DNA of 64,000 nucleotides, taken from Sorghum bicolor. Taxonomy: Eukaryota; Streptophyta; Magnoliopsida; Poales; Poaceae. The DNA lies in the NCBI RefSeq assembly GCF_000003195.3, contig NC_012871.2, positions 14,454,293 to 14,518,292 on the forward strand. The letters are read 5' to 3'. Below the pieces are notes generated by a model. The model searched no databases. It was not told where the DNA came from and worked only from the letters and a program-made list of their open reading frames with translations. The translations under genes were made by a program, and so were the position numbers. This document shows positions 30,353 through 41,830 of the stretch, in pieces; the first letter of the stretch is position 1; each line of letters opens with the position of its first letter.

Positions 30353-32807
30353 ATGGCCATGGACGGAGTTGTGTCTGATCTCCATCTCATCGCCTTCTTT
30401 GCCTTCCTTCTCAGTACACATGGTATGTATGCAATACTCACACAAAGCATGATTTTGTACATGCATATATAACACAATTGAAGCAGCAGCTTCTTGATTC
30501 CGACCACCTCTTGTGCGTTTCTCAGGCTTCTGGTTGTTGTTCTGGGGCCTAGGCACCCCTAACAAATTAAACACTTGAAATGCAATAATCTGGATGTTCT
30601 TTACTAGAATACTCCAGTTGTTATACGTAGAAGGTTATTTCCGTAAAGGTATACAATGTTCTTTTTGTTTTAAAGAATCAGCAGGGGAGCCCCCTACCTC
30701 TATTTTTTTTTCCTTTTTCATTAACAAAAGGCCAAAAAGGGTACCGAGACAAATATACAGAGGGAGGAAGGGAGCAAAAAAGGCAGAAAGACAAAACAAT
30801 GAGGAAGGGAAAAAAAAGGGCAGAAAGACAAAACAATGAACCATTTAGCAGTATTTTTCTCTCACAACAAATCAGCGATCAATACTTTTAGCCATGACTT
30901 TTTAACCATGATCTATTAAACAACAACAGCTACCAAAAAAAATGTTAAAAAGTTGCTTACTGCTTGTAATAATAAAAAAATGATCGACCCTATCAATCTT
31001 CTAATAAGATTTGCTTACTTAATCTTTGGTTCATACGTATATATATATATTTTAGTTCAAGTGTTTATATGCATGAATATAAGTTGAAATTTGTAATATC
31101 ATGCTTTCGTGCATGCCCATGTCGTCAATAACGTATACACATTCAAACTTTTTTTCTATATATATATTTTAGTTCATGTGTTTATATACATGCATGAATA
31201 CAAATCGAGATTTGTAATGTCATGCTTTTCGTGCATGTCCATGTCGGCAATAACGTACGCACATTGCAGTACACATTTAAACGTTTGTTTGTTGCTACGA
31301 CGCCTTCTTTCTCTTCTCTCTCCTTTATATGTTCAATAAAAGAACATGAATGAAAGGGAAATATTTGGCCATTGATGTATTTGGAGACTACGTCATCATG
31401 CTAAACTTAAACAATGGCGTTGGTTCTGTAATGTTAAAACAAACTTTGTTATGTTGAATTATATATTTCACTAGTAGCTGCAAAAGGTTGAATTAACCAA
31501 ACTTAAATAGATATCCACATAGCCCTTTGACATATAGCTCCGAGCTTGTATGCTAAAATATGAACATTCCTCTTTTTTCATCTGGTGACAGGATCGGAAA
31601 AAATTCAACCACACAAATTCACTCTTTTTTTCGAGGTTGCAACTTGAATAATGTGTAATGAAGTGCTTGCTAGAAAAAAAAAATCACTCTTGTAGATGAC
31701 ACCCATTCTGATTATCCTTTTCAATGATCATGCATGCTGCCATGAAACTAAATTAATTCGGTCTAGATTGATCTTCTCATTGATCAAGTTCGCACGATCG
31801 GATACACGGAATTCTTCTATTTGATCTACATTGTGGATTGGAGCACACGGTCCAAAGGCAAAAATTGAGTGGCACTTAACAATGCGCGTTGGATATGCAA
31901 TCAAATTTGTATTTTGGCACGCCGTTCTTTCTTGTATATATATAAGTATCAAATTTGTGCACGCTAATGACAATGACACATGCAGGTGCGACGGGGGTGA
32001 AGTTCACCTTCCGCAACAACTGCCCGGAGACCGTCTGGCCGGAGACGCTGACCTCCAGCGGCCCAGCGTTCCCGACCACCGGCTTCCCCCTGCCGCCGGG
32101 AGCCTCCCTGTCCTTCTCCGGCGTGGGTGCCACGTGGTCGGGCCGTATGTGGGGCCGCTACCGCTGCACAGCCACCACCTCCCCCGTCGGCGGCGCGCGT
32201 TTCTCCTGCGAGTCCGGCGACTGCGGGTCGGGGCAGGTCGCGTGCAACGGCGCCGGTGGCGCCCCGCCGGCTACCCTGGCCGAGTTCACCCTCGGTGGCG
32301 GCGGCGGCGGCAACAAGGACTTCTACGACGTGAGCAACGTCGACGGCTTCAACCTGCCCGTGGAGATCGAGCCCGCGGCCGGGGGCCGATGCCGGAGCAC
32401 GTCGTGCCCCGCGGACATCAACCGGGTGTGCCCCGAGCGAGCTGGCGGTGAGAGCTGCTGCGGCAGCAGCGCCGCCGCCGCCGCCGCCGTCGTCAGCGGC
32501 GAGGAGGAAGGACGACGACGACGCGGTGGTGGGCTGCAAGAGCGCGTGCCTGGCGTTCGGCACGGACGAGTACTGCTGCCGCGGGCAGTTCGCGTCGCCG
32601 GCGACGTGCAAGCCGAGCGGCTACTCCGAGCTGTTCAAGGCGCAGTGCCCGCAGGCGTATAGCTACGCGTACGACGACAGGAGCAGCACCTTCACCTGCA
32701 ATGGCACCGTGGACTATCAGGTCACCTTCTGCCCAGCCCCAGCCTCGGGGTCGGGGACGAGGAGTCGCAGTCGCACCGCACTGCCAACCCACGGGAACAA
32801 CTTGTAA
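30353..32807 (+). CDS. Thaumatin-like protein (PR-5 family), apparent one-base frameshift
   Basis: A secreted PR-5/thaumatin-like protein; such proteins are glucan-binding or antifungal and stress-induced. Exon 1 (30353-30422) encodes a signal peptide ending ..FLLSTHG. Exon 2 starts at 31986 after GCAG. It shows the family signature (GRYRC...[11 protein letters not shown]), the acidic-cleft residues of the REDDD set (R in GRYRC, E in AEFTL, D in KDFYD and VDGFN) and [10 protein letters not shown]. At 32432-32435 (CCCG) the frame shifts. The family-like continuation ([16 protein letters not shown] to [14 protein letters not shown]) is in the next frame and stops at 32807, whereas the unshifted frame runs on as nonsense to 32662. 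The two frames together hold 16 cysteines, the canonical number. The shift could be a sequencing error or a real null allele. An Ala/Pro/Asp-rich loop (32448-32520) is an unusual insert. Confidence 0.85.
31034..31288 (+). repeat. Diverged tandem duplication in the TLP intron
   Basis: Two copies of about 115-125 bp (from about 31037 and 31157), each led by TATATATATTTTAGTTCA and passing through GTGCATG and CAATAACGTA. Confidence 0.75.
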
Positions 32808-32862
32808 ACGGAAAGAGAAGGGGGTCATGTATGTATTATTCTTATTCACGCCTAATCATCAT

Positions 32863-33104
32863 GGCCTTATTTAGTTCATCCAAAAACAAAAAAAAATTCA
32901 AAAATTCCTATCATATCGAATCTTGCACCATATGTATGAAGCACTAAATATAAATTAAAACAAAAACTAATTATACAGTTTACCTGTAAATCGCGAGATG
33001 AATTTATTGAGTCTAGTTAGTCTATGATTAAATAATATTTATCAAATAAAAACGAAAGTGTTACAGTACTGAAAACCAAAAAACTTTTGGAACTAAACAA
33101 GACC
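32863..33104. repeat. MITE of the GGCCTTGTTTAGTT family
   Basis: GGCCTTATTTAGTTCATCC to GGAACTAAACAAGACC, just after the TLP stop codon, so it may lie in or near its 3' UTR. Confidence 0.85.
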
Positions 33105-33200
33105 CAAGTAAAGGAAAATAAACATTTGGTACTTCCAAACTTGTTTGGAGGGCGTGTCATTGAGCAACTATTCAATTATACAAACCTTGAGACCTAAGGT

Positions 33201-33306
33201 TCTCCATCACTTCCAAATTATAAAACGTTTTGGTTTTTCTAGATGCATGGCAAAATCTATATATCTAAAAAGGGAAAAACATCTTATAATTTAGAATGGA
33301 TGGAGT
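33201..33306. repeat. Degenerate Stowaway MITE
   Basis: TCTCCATCACTTCCAAATTA at one end and TAATTTAGAATGGATGGAG at the other. Confidence 0.6.
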
Positions 33307-33505
33307 AATTGTTAGTTGGATGGTAGCTAAGACATTAGCTAGTTTATTAAACTTGCTTATTTTTTAGCAACACCCTAAACTGCTTTTTTAGGGAAACACC
33401 CTAAACTTGCTAAGTAGTTCACTTTAGTTCTAAAATTTTGCTAGCTAGATTGGGCCGAGAAACGAATTTTCTTGACCAGTGCAATGTCCCATGGACGATG
33501 GAATA

Positions 33506-33720
33506 GGCCCTGTTTGGTTCAACTTTATCGTCTATCACATCGAATGTTTGACACATATAATATACTAAATATGACTATTTACGAAACTAAAAACACAGCT
33601 AAAGAATAATTTGTGTAAATCTTTTAAGACTAATTAGTCCATGATTGGACACTAATTGACAAATAAAACAAAAATATTACAGTACGTGTTAAATTTTAAC
33701 ATCTCCAACCAAACACCCCC
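33506..33720. repeat. Tourist-like MITE
   Basis: GGCCCTGTTTGGTTCAACTT to CAACCAAACACCCCC. The inner sequence is related to the other MITEs (CACATCGAATGTTTGACAC). Confidence 0.75.
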
Positions 33721-33807
33721 TAAGCTAGGCTTTTGTTCTTCTAAAAAAGCTAGCCTTCTGTTTATAGGCAGAGCTTAGACCGAGAAAAAAAAAACTTTTC
33801 CTTGCTT

Positions 33808-34046
33808 GGCCTTATTTAGTTCATCCAAAAATCCAAAAACTTTTCAAGATTTTTCGTCACATCGAATCTTGCGGTACATGTATGAAACATTAAATATATA
33901 TAAAAAATAATTAATTACACAGTTACTTATAATTTACGAGACGAATCTTTTGAGTCTAATTAATCTATGGTTGAATAATAATTACCAAATAAAAACAAAA
34001 ATGCCACAATACCTAAAAACTTTTCACCTTCTCAAATAAATAAACC
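33808..34046. repeat. MITE of the GGCCTTGTTTAGTT family
   Basis: GGCCTTATTTAGTTCATCC to AAATAAACC, with the core CACATCGAATCTTGCGGTAC. Confidence 0.8.
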
Positions 34047-35130
34047 TTGTAAGTAGTAACAGGTGAAGTCTATTCCCATCGGTCGGGCCTATTTTGTTTA
34101 GTTCTAGTTCAGTCGATATTCAACTGATTTATTCAATGTATCTTTGTTTTCTTTAAGATATGTAAGATGTGACACTCGTTTGAGTGTCTTTATAAAAAAC
34201 AATGATCTAGCTATTTACTTGATATGATGGCATCTATATCACCATTCATATCACTGTTTACCTCACATGACAAACAATGAAAAAAAATCCATTATGAATT
34301 TATGATTGGCATGTCACTTATACATCTGTATACTTGACATGGCGACGCAGGATGCAACCCTGTCTTCACGGGTGATTCATGGATGTTTGGATTTTGCGTG
34401 TAGGACACCAATAATCCTTTCGTTTGGCTGATAAATTATGGATAAAAATATTGTTCGCTGATTTTTTTTTATAAGAGAAAAATATTATTGAATGACTGAC
34501 AGATTCGATAGATAAAGTCAAGCGAACAAGTTAATTTTCTTGGGATTTTTGGTCCATGTATATCAAGTCCAAAATAAGGTCCAGTCTATTGAAATCTAGG
34601 AAGGGAAAATCCAATTAGTCTTTGGATAGTCCAACTTCAATTCCATGTTTAGTCACCAAGGGTGGGGGATAGAGAGTTAAGGTTACATTGGCATGCCACA
34701 TGGATAAGCATATGATAATTATTGCTATTTAGCAAGTTTATGGACCTAGATGTGTAAACTGATAGCTCAATTTAGGTGACACCCAGAATATCTTTAGGAT
34801 TGTAGGTGTACTTTCTTTGGTAGTACTCCATCCATCTAAAAAAAAGAATTTAATTCTCAGTGTTTGATGAGTCCAACGATTTAAAGTTTGATCAAGGTTA
34901 TATAAAATAATACTAACATTTATTGGTGTCGTATTTGTTCGTGGCAATATCGTTTTCGATTTTGTTTCCATCAAAACAATGAAAATGAAAAATAACTTAA
35001 GTTTCTTCTCGTCATTTCTGACCGTTTTGATCCCAAAGGTTCATGATGCGATATCTTTTGTCAATCTTGGTTTTCCCCCAAGGTACCTTTCAGCTGTTCA
35101 GCATACCATACGGAGCACGCAAGAGATGCA
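34047..35130. other. Intergenic DNA, no gene recognised
   Basis: Contains one short MITE-like element (34421-34529), an orphan Stowaway end at about 34826 and otherwise unique AT-rich sequence. Confidence 0.5.
34421..34529. repeat. Short MITE with GTTTGGCT / GTTCGCTTGA ends
   Basis: CGTTTGGCTGATAAATTATG at the left and AAAGTCAAGCGAAC at the right. The same end pair flanks the insert at 21801-21903. Confidence 0.6.
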
Positions 35131-35132
35131 TA

Positions 35133-35370
35133 CTCCCTCCGTCCCAAAAAGAGTGTCATTTTAGAATTTCAGACATCTTATTTGATCATTCGTCTTATTC
35201 AAATTTTTTACATAAATATTATATATTTTGTTAAGACTTGTTTTATTATTAGAAATATTTTGCTCATGATTAATTTATTTTGTAATTTACATAAAATTTT
35301 TAGATAAGACGAACGATCAAACGCGATGTCTCAAAGTAAAAAACGTTATTCTTTTTAGGACGGAGAGAGG
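35133..35370. repeat. Stowaway MITE
   Basis: CTCCCTCCGTCCCAAAAAGA to TCTTTTTAGGACGGAGAGAG; the arms continue well inward. Confidence 0.85.
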
Positions 35371-35587
35371 TCATCTCTCTTGAGCAATCAGAGACCCAGC
35401 ATTGGCAAACGTGTGCCTCTCAGATTCTCGTCCCCAGGCAGCTGTCCAACGATGATGCGTTGCCAACTCGCACCGATAGGCTTTCGGTGTTCCTCCGACC
35501 TGCAAGAGACAGGTTGGGAGAAGGCAGGAGATTTGCACAGCTGGACGAAGTAGAGCTCCAGGCAGCGTTCAGGAAAAGCAATAGTTT

Positions 35588-35815
35588 GGCCTTGTTTAGT
35601 TCACGCCGAAAATCAAAAAGTTTTCAAGATTTCCTGTCACATCGAATCTTGTGGCACATACATGAAACATTAAATATAGACAAAAATAAAAACTAATCAC
35701 ACAGTTTGACTGTTAATCGTGAGACGAATCTTTTAACCCTAGTTAGTCTTTACCACAAACAAACGAAAGTGCTACAGTAGCAAAATTCAAAAAAATTTCA
35801 CATCTAAACAAGACC
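35588..35815. repeat. MITE of the GGCCTTGTTTAGTT family
   Basis: GGCCTTGTTTAGTTCACGCC to ACATCTAAACAAGACC, with the canonical core CACATCGAATCTTGTGGCAC. Confidence 0.85.
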
Positions 35816-35846
35816 TTAGACAAATTACTCCTATGTAGTTACTCTA

Positions 35847-36081
35847 CTCCCTCCGTCCCAAAATAAGTGTCGTTTTCGTTTTCCGAGAAATAACTTTAAC
35901 TAAATATATAGGAAAAAATATTAATATTTATAGTACATAATTAGTATCATTGGAAAGATCTTTAAGTCTAGTTTTTTAACAAATTTATTTAGAGATATAA
36001 AGATTGCATATATTTTCTACAAATTGAGTCAAACTTGTGGCACAAAAATCTAAAACGACACTTTTTTTGGGACGGAGGGAG
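35847..36081. repeat. Stowaway MITE (intact ends)
   Basis: Perfect CTCCCTCCGTCCCAAAATAA-type termini, with TA duplications at 35845-35846 and 36082-36083. Confidence 0.9.
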
Positions 36082-36083
36082 TA

Positions 36084-36597
36084 TGTAGTTACGAGATGTT
36101 TTTAGTTGTTTTCTTAGTTTGTCAAAAAAAACAAAAACAAAAACAGACATGTGAGACACTTTCAGTTTATTTATTTTATTACTTATTAGGACCCTAACTA
36201 GAATAGACAGAAAACAGAAAAAAAAAATCCAGCATTTCAAAGAAGGGAGATCTGCAGGTAACGCATAGTCACAATGATGCCATTTCTGAGAAATCACCAG
36301 GCATGTATAACACCAATCGCCTGCATGTACATCCAATAACATTTTAACCCAACTGAGAAGAAAAGAAAAACACACTCCGATGGTGTGAGTAACGCAGACG
36401 GAGACAAGCCATCAAAGAAATGCAGAAACACCATAAATGGCATTGGAGAGAAATATATAGATCCTTTTGCATCTGGGATAGATTGTTTACACAGATTAAA
36501 TACACTAAATAAAAAACGTAGCCTTTGCATATATTTACAAAGATAGCATGGATGGATCAACCAATGAAGTTCTACGGTGGAACTGGTATTGATTCCA
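36084..36597 (-). other. Probable 3' UTR and flank of the DUF1644 gene
   Basis: Unique sequence following the stop codon on the minus strand. No other gene seen. Confidence 0.5.
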
Positions 36598-37869
36598 TCA
36601 GTAGTGACTTCTGTGCGTGTACCGAAGCCGCTGCCGCCTGCTTGGCACCACCGACGGATTTAGGCTCCTGCCAGTACCTGAATTTCGGGTACCAGCATAA
36701 GACCTATCCAGAAGCATGTGACGATGTCCACGGTAGTTGCTGCTGCGGTGTCCAGAGTAGTGATTTGAGAAGCCCCGTTGCAGCAGACTCCGTGTGCTTG
36801 ACCGACGAACCCCCTGCCAACCTGAATGCAAGGTTCGCCTACTGCCTAATGAAAGCCTGGGTGAAACTCTATTGATCTGTGGCAGCCTTGCCAAATTACG
36901 CCTTTCATCTGACCAAATGCTAGGTGACCCTAGCGCTTCATTTGGCCACACCCTTGGGGAATCAAGTCTATTATCTGGTGAATCAAGATGGTCTGAATAC
37001 CATTCACTACTTTCATCGCCGGAGTCTATGTCTGGGGACAAGTCATCTCGAGTCTCAATAACATAGTCACCAACTATTATTGCCCCAGGTACCTGGGACC
37101 TAATTGCACTGATGACATCGCCAACCTCCTGCTCACGCTCAAGGCGATCCCAAGTTCTTTTTCTTGACAGATCTACATGAGCAGGCTTTGTAAGCACGTG
37201 TGCAGTCCTTGCATGTTCACGCAGTTGCTCATAGGTTCCAGTAAATTTGCAGGAATCATGAGAGCAAGTTCTCAACTTATTGTCTAGATACTGTCTCACA
37301 TCTCCAGCAGGAATCCAGCCAGATACAGATCCTCTACAGAGAGGACACTTCATTTCAGCAGAACTTTGCATGGCATCATGGCATTCCCCCAATACAATAT
37401 TTCCTTCAACAGGTAAGGTTGAGTTTTCAAATCCTTGATAGCTAGTGAAATCAGATTCAGGTCTAGATATGTCATCTGGATTTGGACCACTGTTTACATT
37501 GGTATGATAAGATCCTTCATTATCAACATGTCTTCCGAGTCTTGGGCTCCGTGAACGTCTGGAAATCATATTATAGTGAGCTCTTGGTTGGACAGTTCTG
37601 ATATTGGAGTTTGAAAGCACCGAATAGGTTGAGTGTGAAGCACGGACCTTACTATCACCATTCACTTTTCTGAACCGGTCAAGGCAATTAGAGTGTCGAT
37701 GGCTTGTGTTACAAATGTAACATCTGCAGCCATTCTTGTATGAACTGCATATAAGTAAAACGGCATTGTGGGGTTGCTCCATACAAATAGGGCAAGAAAT
37801 CCTGTCCCATTCCATATGCAGAGCAGTGCGTGATGTGACTGTAGATCTGTTACTTTTCTTACTTGTCAT
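36598..37869 (-). CDS. DUF1644-family zinc-binding protein
   Basis: An uninterrupted 423-residue frame. The N-terminal cysteine-rich block begins CPICMEQPHNAV (26-37) and continues through CRCYICNTSHRHSNC. A second cluster follows with CPLCRGSVSGWIPAG and a C2H2-like CSHDSC...HARTAH. That order is characteristic of plant DUF1644 proteins; rice members have been linked to stress responses, but the biochemical role is unknown. The C-terminal third is low complexity, rich in Ser/Arg/His. The coding region is a single exon. Two upstream noncoding exons are likely: 38696-38625, and one ending at 39580 with a GTAAGT donor. The coding exon begins at 37880 after AACACAG. A Lys-rich MTSKKSNRS start is the first Met of the frame. 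Confidence 0.87.
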   Translation of the reverse strand: MTSKKSNRSTVTSRTALHMEWDRISCPICMEQPHNAVLLICSSYKNGCRCYICNTSHRHSNCLDRFRKVNGDSKVRASHSTYSVLSNSNIRTVQPRAHYNMISRRSRSPRLGRHVDNEGSYHTNVNSGPNPDDISRPESDFTSYQGFENSTLPVEGNIVLGECHDAMQSSAEMKCPLCRGSVSGWIPAGDVRQYLDNKLRTCSHDSCKFTGTYEQLREHARTAHVLTKPAHVDLSRKRTWDRLEREQEVGDVISAIRSQVPGAIIVGDYVIETRDDLSPDIDSGDESSEWYSDHLDSPDNRLDSPRVWPNEALGSPSIWSDERRNLARLPQINRVSPRLSLGSRRTLHSGWQGVRRSSTRSLLQRGFSNHYSGHRSSNYRGHRHMLLDRSYAGTRNSGTGRSLNPSVVPSRRQRLRYTHRSHY

Positions 37870-37880
37870 CTTGAAACCAA

Positions 37881-39579
37881 CTGTGTTAAATTGACTTAAC
37901 CGTTAGAATTGTTAAAAATAATATGTTTTTGTGTCAAGTTAAGCAGTTTAGGCAAAAAAAATGTGAAAACATATTTTTCTGTACTCATCAAAACAGATAT
38001 TTTTTTCTATATAAACACAAAAGCAAGTGCCCAGACAAAGAAAGAAGATAAGTCAATAATAAGTATCAAGTATTCCACACTGTGAAGCTTATTAAATTAA
38101 TATTTGAGATCATTTAAAGAACAATTTTGGTTTCCAACAGATATTTTAGTATCAAAAAAGGGCATTCTGGTTCAAAGGATCTCCCGCCTTGAAAACATAC
38201 ATATATTTCTATAAAGGTAGTAGGGCATAAACATTCAGATAAGTACCAAAGCCCAACAAAAGTTTTAGAGAAATTGCACAACTCCATATAACAAATACAT
38301 TACTAAAACAAATCATGAGTTACTGGCTGTGAATCACAATGTATTGTTCCAAAAGACAGTGGCAACATTAACAAGACTATCCTCTACAAGGCAAATATAG
38401 TACTTCTACCCAAGGAAATATAGGTTTGATGAAAACTTCAAATTAGCTTCCCAATGGTTTGATGAAAATGATAAAGTAGGTGGACTATAAAAGGTGGCCT
38501 AACTGAGCACATCTTATATAACAAAAAGAAGCATATGGCATGTCGGGTTAAAAAAAAAACTGTGAGACCTGAAGCACATAATTAATATGTTTATTTGACA
38601 TTTACACAAAAAGTTGCTACTAACCTACAAGAAGCAGTTGTATGTACTGAACACTTCGAGTGGATCAAGATCTGGTATCATATGTCACAGTTAACCCTGA
38701 AATCAGTAGTAGAGTACTCTATGTCAGCAAAAGCTAGAACATGAAAATCAGATTGCATGCATTTTATTAGGCTCAATTCTAACACCTAGTACTACATAAT
38801 ATAACTGACAGAATAACATGAACAGCCAAAAGTCAAAGGAGTGTCCACTACAAAAACGCATTGCTCACTTTCACAAAAACAAGAAACTACATTTCACCAT
38901 ATCAAATGTTTCATGCATCAACAAAAAACCCCCATAATTCTATCAGTGTGGACCTTACATGTACCAGTACAACAGGATTAAGGTTAGTTTTGGTAATAAG
39001 CCGGCAAACAGTAAACCATCTAACATTTTGCTTCTAGTATTTCCATGCCTCTCATCTCATTTGCAAGTAAAATTAATCAGTTGACAGGTAAGAGGTAAAT
39101 CTTGTTAGAAAAAGCATGGGGGCATACATAGGCAGTAAAAGGATCCCTTAAGCCCGCAAAGCAAATGAAGCACAGGTTAATTCGCATATGGCTGACAGAA
39201 ATTGCATCCTATTTAGTCCCAAGCTTTTGGACATACTAAACAGGAAGCTAGTGCCAAGATGCGTATGCAGTGAATGAACACCAATTAAGACAATTAAGCA
39301 CATTTGGCTTGGTCCTAACAGATTCCAGGTCCGCGGGGGCCGATGATGAACAATCACCGGCACCCCCAAAGTCGACGCCCTCAGACCGTCGTCAGAACCA
39401 ACGAACTCGCAATCCCCCCCCCCCCAACTACCACGGCAAGGATCACGAACCGGATCGGCGCCTGCCTCCCCGAATCGAAACCCTACGCAACCACCCAAAT
39501 CGAGAAGGGGCATGCCACCACCACCACCACCAGGGGTAAGATGAACAACCCCGATCGCAGCGGCGGACGTAGCACTTAC
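37881..39579 (-). other. 5'-UTR introns of the DUF1644 gene with a small noncoding exon
   Basis: Introns of about 0.74 kb (38624-37881) and 0.88 kb (39579-38697) are inferred from GT-AG signals flanking the 72-nt exon 38696-38625. No other gene was recognised within. Confidence 0.55.
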
Positions 39580-39870
39580 CACAACAACAACAACCACCAC
39601 CACCATCCCCCCACGCAATCGATCTACCGACACGGACGGAAGCCGCGGCGGAATCGAGCAAAGACAAGAGACGAGAGATGCGCCTAAATCGACGGACGGC
39701 GATCTGAAAAACGGAGGCAAAAGGGGTGGAATTTTTACGGGGGGGTTTGACGAGCGTAGGCGGCTGCGCCGGATCGGACGGGGCTCTCCTCCCTCCCTCC
39801 CGCGGCAAACAGTTGCCTTTTCTCGGGATTTCTTTTGCTTTCTTTGCTCGCGGAACGGCCTGCTCCTGCG

Positions 39871-39880
39871 CTTATATAGA
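39871..39880 (-). promoter_or_regulatory. TATA box of the DUF1644 gene
   Basis: TCTATATAAG on the minus strand, about 290 bp before the first splice donor at 39580. GC-rich leader sequence follows. Confidence 0.55.
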
Positions 39881-39972
39881 GAGACGAGAGGGGATTTTTG
39901 GGATTGTTGTTGGTGATCGCTCTAGGTCTTCCATAAAATTTTACAAAAGATTTTAAATTTCTCATTACATTG

Positions 39973-40192
39973 AGGCCTTGTTTAGTTTGTAAAAATTTTT
40001 GTTTTTGGCTACCGTAGCATTTCGTTTTTATTTGACAAACATTGTTCAATCATGGAGTAACTAGGCTCAAAAGTTTCATCTCACAAATTACAGGTAAACT
40101 GTGCAGTTAGTTTTTGTTTCCGTCTATATTTAATGCTCCATCCATGCGACCAAAGATTTGATGTGACGGAGAATCTTGGTAACTAAACAGAA
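39973..40192. repeat. MITE of the GGCCTTGTTTAGTT family, inverted copy
   Basis: GGCCTTGTTTAGTTTG to GTAACTAAACAGAAGCC, with the core in reverse orientation (AAAGATTTGATGTGACGG). Confidence 0.8.
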
Positions 40193-40429
40193 GCCTTGTT
40201 TAGTTCCCCAAAAACTTTGCAAAATTTTTCAGATTCCCCGTCACATCGAATCTTTAGACGTATGAATGTGAGTATTAAATATAGATGAAAATAAAAACTA
40301 ATTGCACCGTTTGGTCGAACTTGACGAGACGAATCTTTTGAGCCTAGTTAGTCCATAATTGGACAATATTTGTCAAATACAAACGAAACTATTCCTATTT
40401 TGCAAAATTTTTTGGAAGTAAACAAGGCC
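40193..40429. repeat. MITE abutting the previous copy
   Basis: GCCTTGTTTAGTTCCCCAAA to GGAAGTAAACAAGGCC. The subfamily has TTTAGACGTATGAA and GGTCGAACTTGACGAG. Confidence 0.8.
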
Positions 40430-40453
40430 CCCTGAATCGAATCGTATGACATA

Positions 40454-40710
40454 CTCCCTCCGTCCACCAAAGAGTCAATTTCTAGAGTTGTCCTAAGTCA
40501 AATTTTTTAAACTTTGACCAAATTTCTAGAAAAAAATGCTAAGATTTTATAGTATCAAATTAGTATTATTAGATTCATCATAGAATATATTTTCTTATAA
40601 TGTGCATTTTATATTATAGATGTTGTTACTCTTTTGTATAAAGTTAGTCAAACTTTAAAAATTTGACTGGCACAGATCCTAAGAATTGATTCTTTCGTGG
40701 ACGGAGGGAG
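40454..40710. repeat. Stowaway MITE (intact ends)
   Basis: CTCCCTCCGTCCACCAAAGA with its perfect complement at the right end. TA duplications lie at 40452-40453 and 40711-40712. Confidence 0.9.
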
Positions 40711-41496
40711 TATATATATATATAAATATTAAATATATAAATAAAAAGAATAATTAATTATATAATTTATGAAATAATTTATGAAATAAATTTTTTAAAT
40801 TTAATTAATCTGTAATTAAATAATAGTATTTGTTAAATATAAACAAAAATACTATAATATTTATTTTATAAAAAAATAGAACTAAACAAGTCCCTCAGGC
40901 GTGCGTCGTGCGTGGTCCCCACACCGGTCTCGGTTGCCAGACGTGCTCTTCTATTCCCGTCTCCGTCCGGGCCCGCGGCCCGTCCTCCACTCCTCCTCTC
41001 GTCGGTCCAGTGGGCCCCGCATGCCAGTGAGCGCGGTCCAAGGCCGGCTGCTACGGTTTTTGTTTTTCCAAATCTGCAGAAAAAAAGCGTACGGGAGGGA
41101 CGACTTCAGACTCTTGGCGTGCACACAGCAGGTCGTTCAAACAACAAGAAAACGTGCATAGACAATGCTTGCTTGCTTTTCTGTTCTACAATATAATACT
41201 AGTTCATTCAAAATTAGAGTTGATTCTGGGTTTTTTCTAAGTTAAATTTATTTAATCTCGATGAACTGACCGAGGTCCGTGCATGCTCAGTACCTTCCCG
41301 AGATGGTCAGACTCACTCTCATGATTTCGACCACAGCAACAGGTTGGAGTCACTTTCTTATCTGCCCCACATCCAAAGCATAGGTTATTGTAATAGTTAG
41401 CTCATCTCATGAAACTATGGTACTGCTGTGTAAGAGTGAGGTAGGAGTTTAAGATTTACATAAAAAATTTTAAGGGTTTTCTAGCTACCATGAATC
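40711..41496. other. Intergenic, no gene recognised
   Basis: AT-rich MITE-like decay to about 40890, then a GC-rich stretch without a recognisable frame. Confidence 0.45.
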
Positions 41497-41830
41497 AAGT
41501 TTCTTTTTTTTTTAGAACTGCTCCAGTACTCCTCTTTTTAAAATGCACGAATCTTAATGCAGCTAATTAAATTATTTTTTATGTTATTTTACAACTGGGT
41601 CCCGCCTGGGCCCAGCCTGTCCAAGTCCAGTCCGAGACCAGCCCGCAGAGGGAAATTGACGTGTTGACGCCGCCGCCGTTTCCCTTGCGGGCGGCGCGTT
41701 TGCTCTCTCCTACGGTCGCTTGTCCCTTGCCGCTTGCGGCGGCCATCCCCCAACAGCGGAACCTCCTTCCCTGTCCTCCCCGAATCCTATTTCCTTGTGA
41801 TAGCAGTCGGCGTCGAGGTTCGGCGCCACC
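41497..41830. repeat. Left arm of a diverged inverted duplication
   Basis: Shares (inverted) with 44925-45275: GAACTRCTCCRGTACTCCYT, a GCACGAATC block, CTAATTAAA, TCCCGCCTGGGCCC and CTTGCGGC(G/A)GCCAT. Divergence and small gaps suggest an old event. Confidence 0.65.

Noticed and set aside
36525..36875. 116-aa plus-strand frame
   Set aside because: It is antisense to the C-terminal part of the DUF1644 protein.
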